From JBATTK01 sp049670505 (GTDB lineage: Bacteria; Bacteroidota; Bacteroidia; Flavobacteriales; Flavobacteriaceae), in NCBI GenBank assembly GCA_049670505.1, contig JBATTK010000173.1, forward strand, positions 1 to 16,047: 16,047 nt of DNA. Direction: 5' to 3'. Below the pieces are notes generated by a model. That model was given only the letters and a program-made list of their open reading frames with translations. It did no database searches and was not told the DNA's origin. How positions within the stretch are numbered: the stretch's first letter is position 1; each line of letters begins with the position of its first letter. The translations under genes and the position numbers were made by a program. Below are positions 15,387-16,047 of the stretch, piece by piece.

Positions 15387-15413
15387 TTCTTCCCCGATTT
15401 TTTCGGGGAAGGA
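15387..15413. terminator. Hairpin after tamB, possible terminator
   Basis: CTTCCCCGA (15389-15397) pairs perfectly with TCGGGGAAG (15403-15411) around a five-T loop, extendable by a T-G and a T-A pair. It begins only three to five bases past the tamB stop. There is no T tract after the stem on either strand, so it may protect the mRNA 3' end or terminate inefficiently rather than act as a classical intrinsic terminator. Confidence 0.55.
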
Positions 15414-15489
15414 AGAAAAATGATCTACGAAAACGTTTGAAGTTCCCAAGAGTAGTAAATTAAGGTAATCGGACATTCATTATTTGAAA

Positions 15490-15497
15490 TAAGTTTG
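15490..15497 (+). promoter_or_regulatory. Bacteroidota -7 box (TAAGTTTG) upstream of pfkA
   Basis: TAAGTTTG matches TAnnTTTG exactly, 26 bases before the pfkA ATG at 15524. This would give a leader of about 20 bases. No clear -33 TTG is seen. Its place between the post-tamB hairpin and pfkA supports an independent pfkA promoter. Confidence 0.55.
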
Positions 15498-15523
15498 CTA
15501 GTTTTACCTTCTTAAAATTTTCA

Positions 15524-16047
15524 ATGGTTTCGAAGATAAAGAAAATAGCTGTTTTTACATCTGGCGGAGACTCTCCGGGAATGAACGCGGCCATTAGATC
15601 GGTTGTTCGCACATGTGCTTATATGAAGGTAGAGTGTATGGCTATTTATCGTGGTTATGATGGTATGATCGAGGGCGATTTTAAAGTTATGGATGCCCGT
15701 AGTGTAAACAATATCATCAATAAGGGAGGAACCATTTTAAAATCGGCCAGATGTGAGGAATTCAGAACTGCTGAAGGACGAAAAAAAGGATATGAACAGT
15801 TAACAAAGGCCGGTATAGATGCATTTGTAGTCATAGGTGGGGATGGTAGTTTCACCGGCGCATTGGCCTTTAACAAAGAATACGATTTTCCGGTCATAGG
15901 AATTCCAGGTACTATTGATAACGATATTTTTGGAACTACCTATACCCTTGGCTTTGATACCGCATTGAACACGGTTGTGGAAGCCATAGACAAAATAAGG
16001 GATACCGCAAGTTCCCATAATCGTCTATTTTTTGTAGAGGTTATGGG
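15524..16047 (+). CDS. pfkA: ATP-dependent 6-phosphofructokinase, 5' part (cut by window end)
   Basis: It phosphorylates fructose 6-phosphate to fructose 1,6-bisphosphate, the committed step of glycolysis, in the cytoplasm. The first 174 codons are present and the frame runs off the window edge. Signatures of family A PFK are all visible: TSGGDSPGMNAAIR (residues 12-25) for ATP binding, YRGYDGMIEG (about 44-53), GGTILKSARC with the conserved arginine, IGGDGS (about 104-109), the catalytic GTIDNDI (about 128-134), GFDTALNT, and the final VEVMG that normally continues into the GRDAG loop. Gly after Asp in GGDGS is the state typical of ATP-using rather than pyrophosphate-using enzymes. The ATG at 15524 gives MVSKIKKIAVFTSGGD, the usual N-terminus. 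It has its own -7 box at 15490-15497 and is separated from tamB by a hairpin. Confidence 0.95.
   Translation, partial: MVSKIKKIAVFTSGGDSPGMNAAIRSVVRTCAYMKVECMAIYRGYDGMIEGDFKVMDARSVNNIINKGGTILKSARCEEFRTAEGRKKGYEQLTKAGIDAFVVIGGDGSFTGALAFNKEYDFPVIGIPGTIDNDIFGTTYTLGFDTALNTVVEAIDKIRDTASSHNRLFFVEVM

Noticed and set aside
15734..15760. SARC in PfkA where E. coli has SARF
   Set aside because: Cys at this position occurs in other bacterial phosphofructokinases as far as I recall, so it is not a notable active-site change.

Overview
The window looks like chromosomal DNA of a member of the Bacteroidota, most likely Flavobacteriaceae. The evidence is a moderate-to-low GC content, a flavobacterial-type TamB and S4/RluA pseudouridine synthase, DUF4159 and THUMP-like methyltransferase proteins, and several exact TAnnTTTG promoter boxes of the Bacteroidota sigma factor just upstream of genes. 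The genus cannot be fixed from sequence alone. Most of the content is housekeeping. I see no transposase, integrase, phage gene, CRISPR array, tRNA or rRNA.

Layout. (1) 1-1824, plus strand: an RluA-family pseudouridine synthase and a GNAT acetyltransferase, both apparently without an ATG start. (2) 1876-4357, plus strand: a TAnnTTTG box followed by two envelope peptidase-type genes four bases or so apart, a secreted DUF885 protein without a recognisable HExxH motif and a lipoprotein-like VanX/DdpX D-Ala-D-Ala dipeptidase. (3) 4358-4765: a gene-free gap between convergent genes, holding two ~100-bp copies of a palindrome-rich element around a spacer with short tandem repeats. (4) 4766-7694, minus strand: a compact operon read DUF4159 protein, AI-2E-family membrane protein, THUMP-like SAM methyltransferase. 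(5) 7737-8525, plus strand: a lone DUF1223 CxxC exported protein with its own strong intrinsic terminator. (6) 8668-10859, minus strand: tsaD, a TfoX-N-domain protein and rsmE, that is tRNA t6A synthesis and 16S rRNA m3U1498 methylation. (7) 10860-10944: a short divergent control region with exact -7 boxes facing both ways. (8) 10945-15384, plus strand: a 1479-residue TamB-like envelope protein, followed by a hairpin. (9) 15490-16047, plus strand: a promoter box and the 5' part of pfkA, cut by the window end.

Two functional themes stand out: RNA modification (RluA-type, RsmE, TsaD, possibly the THUMP-like methyltransferase) and the cell envelope (TamB, the VanX-like dipeptidase, the DUF885 and DUF1223 exported proteins, the AI-2E-family protein). 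The items most worth a second look are the paired palindromic element at 4373-4753, the altered active-site region of the DUF885 protein, and the unusual number of non-ATG starts, including a possible ATC start for tamB. I did not find a convincing undescribed multi-gene system.
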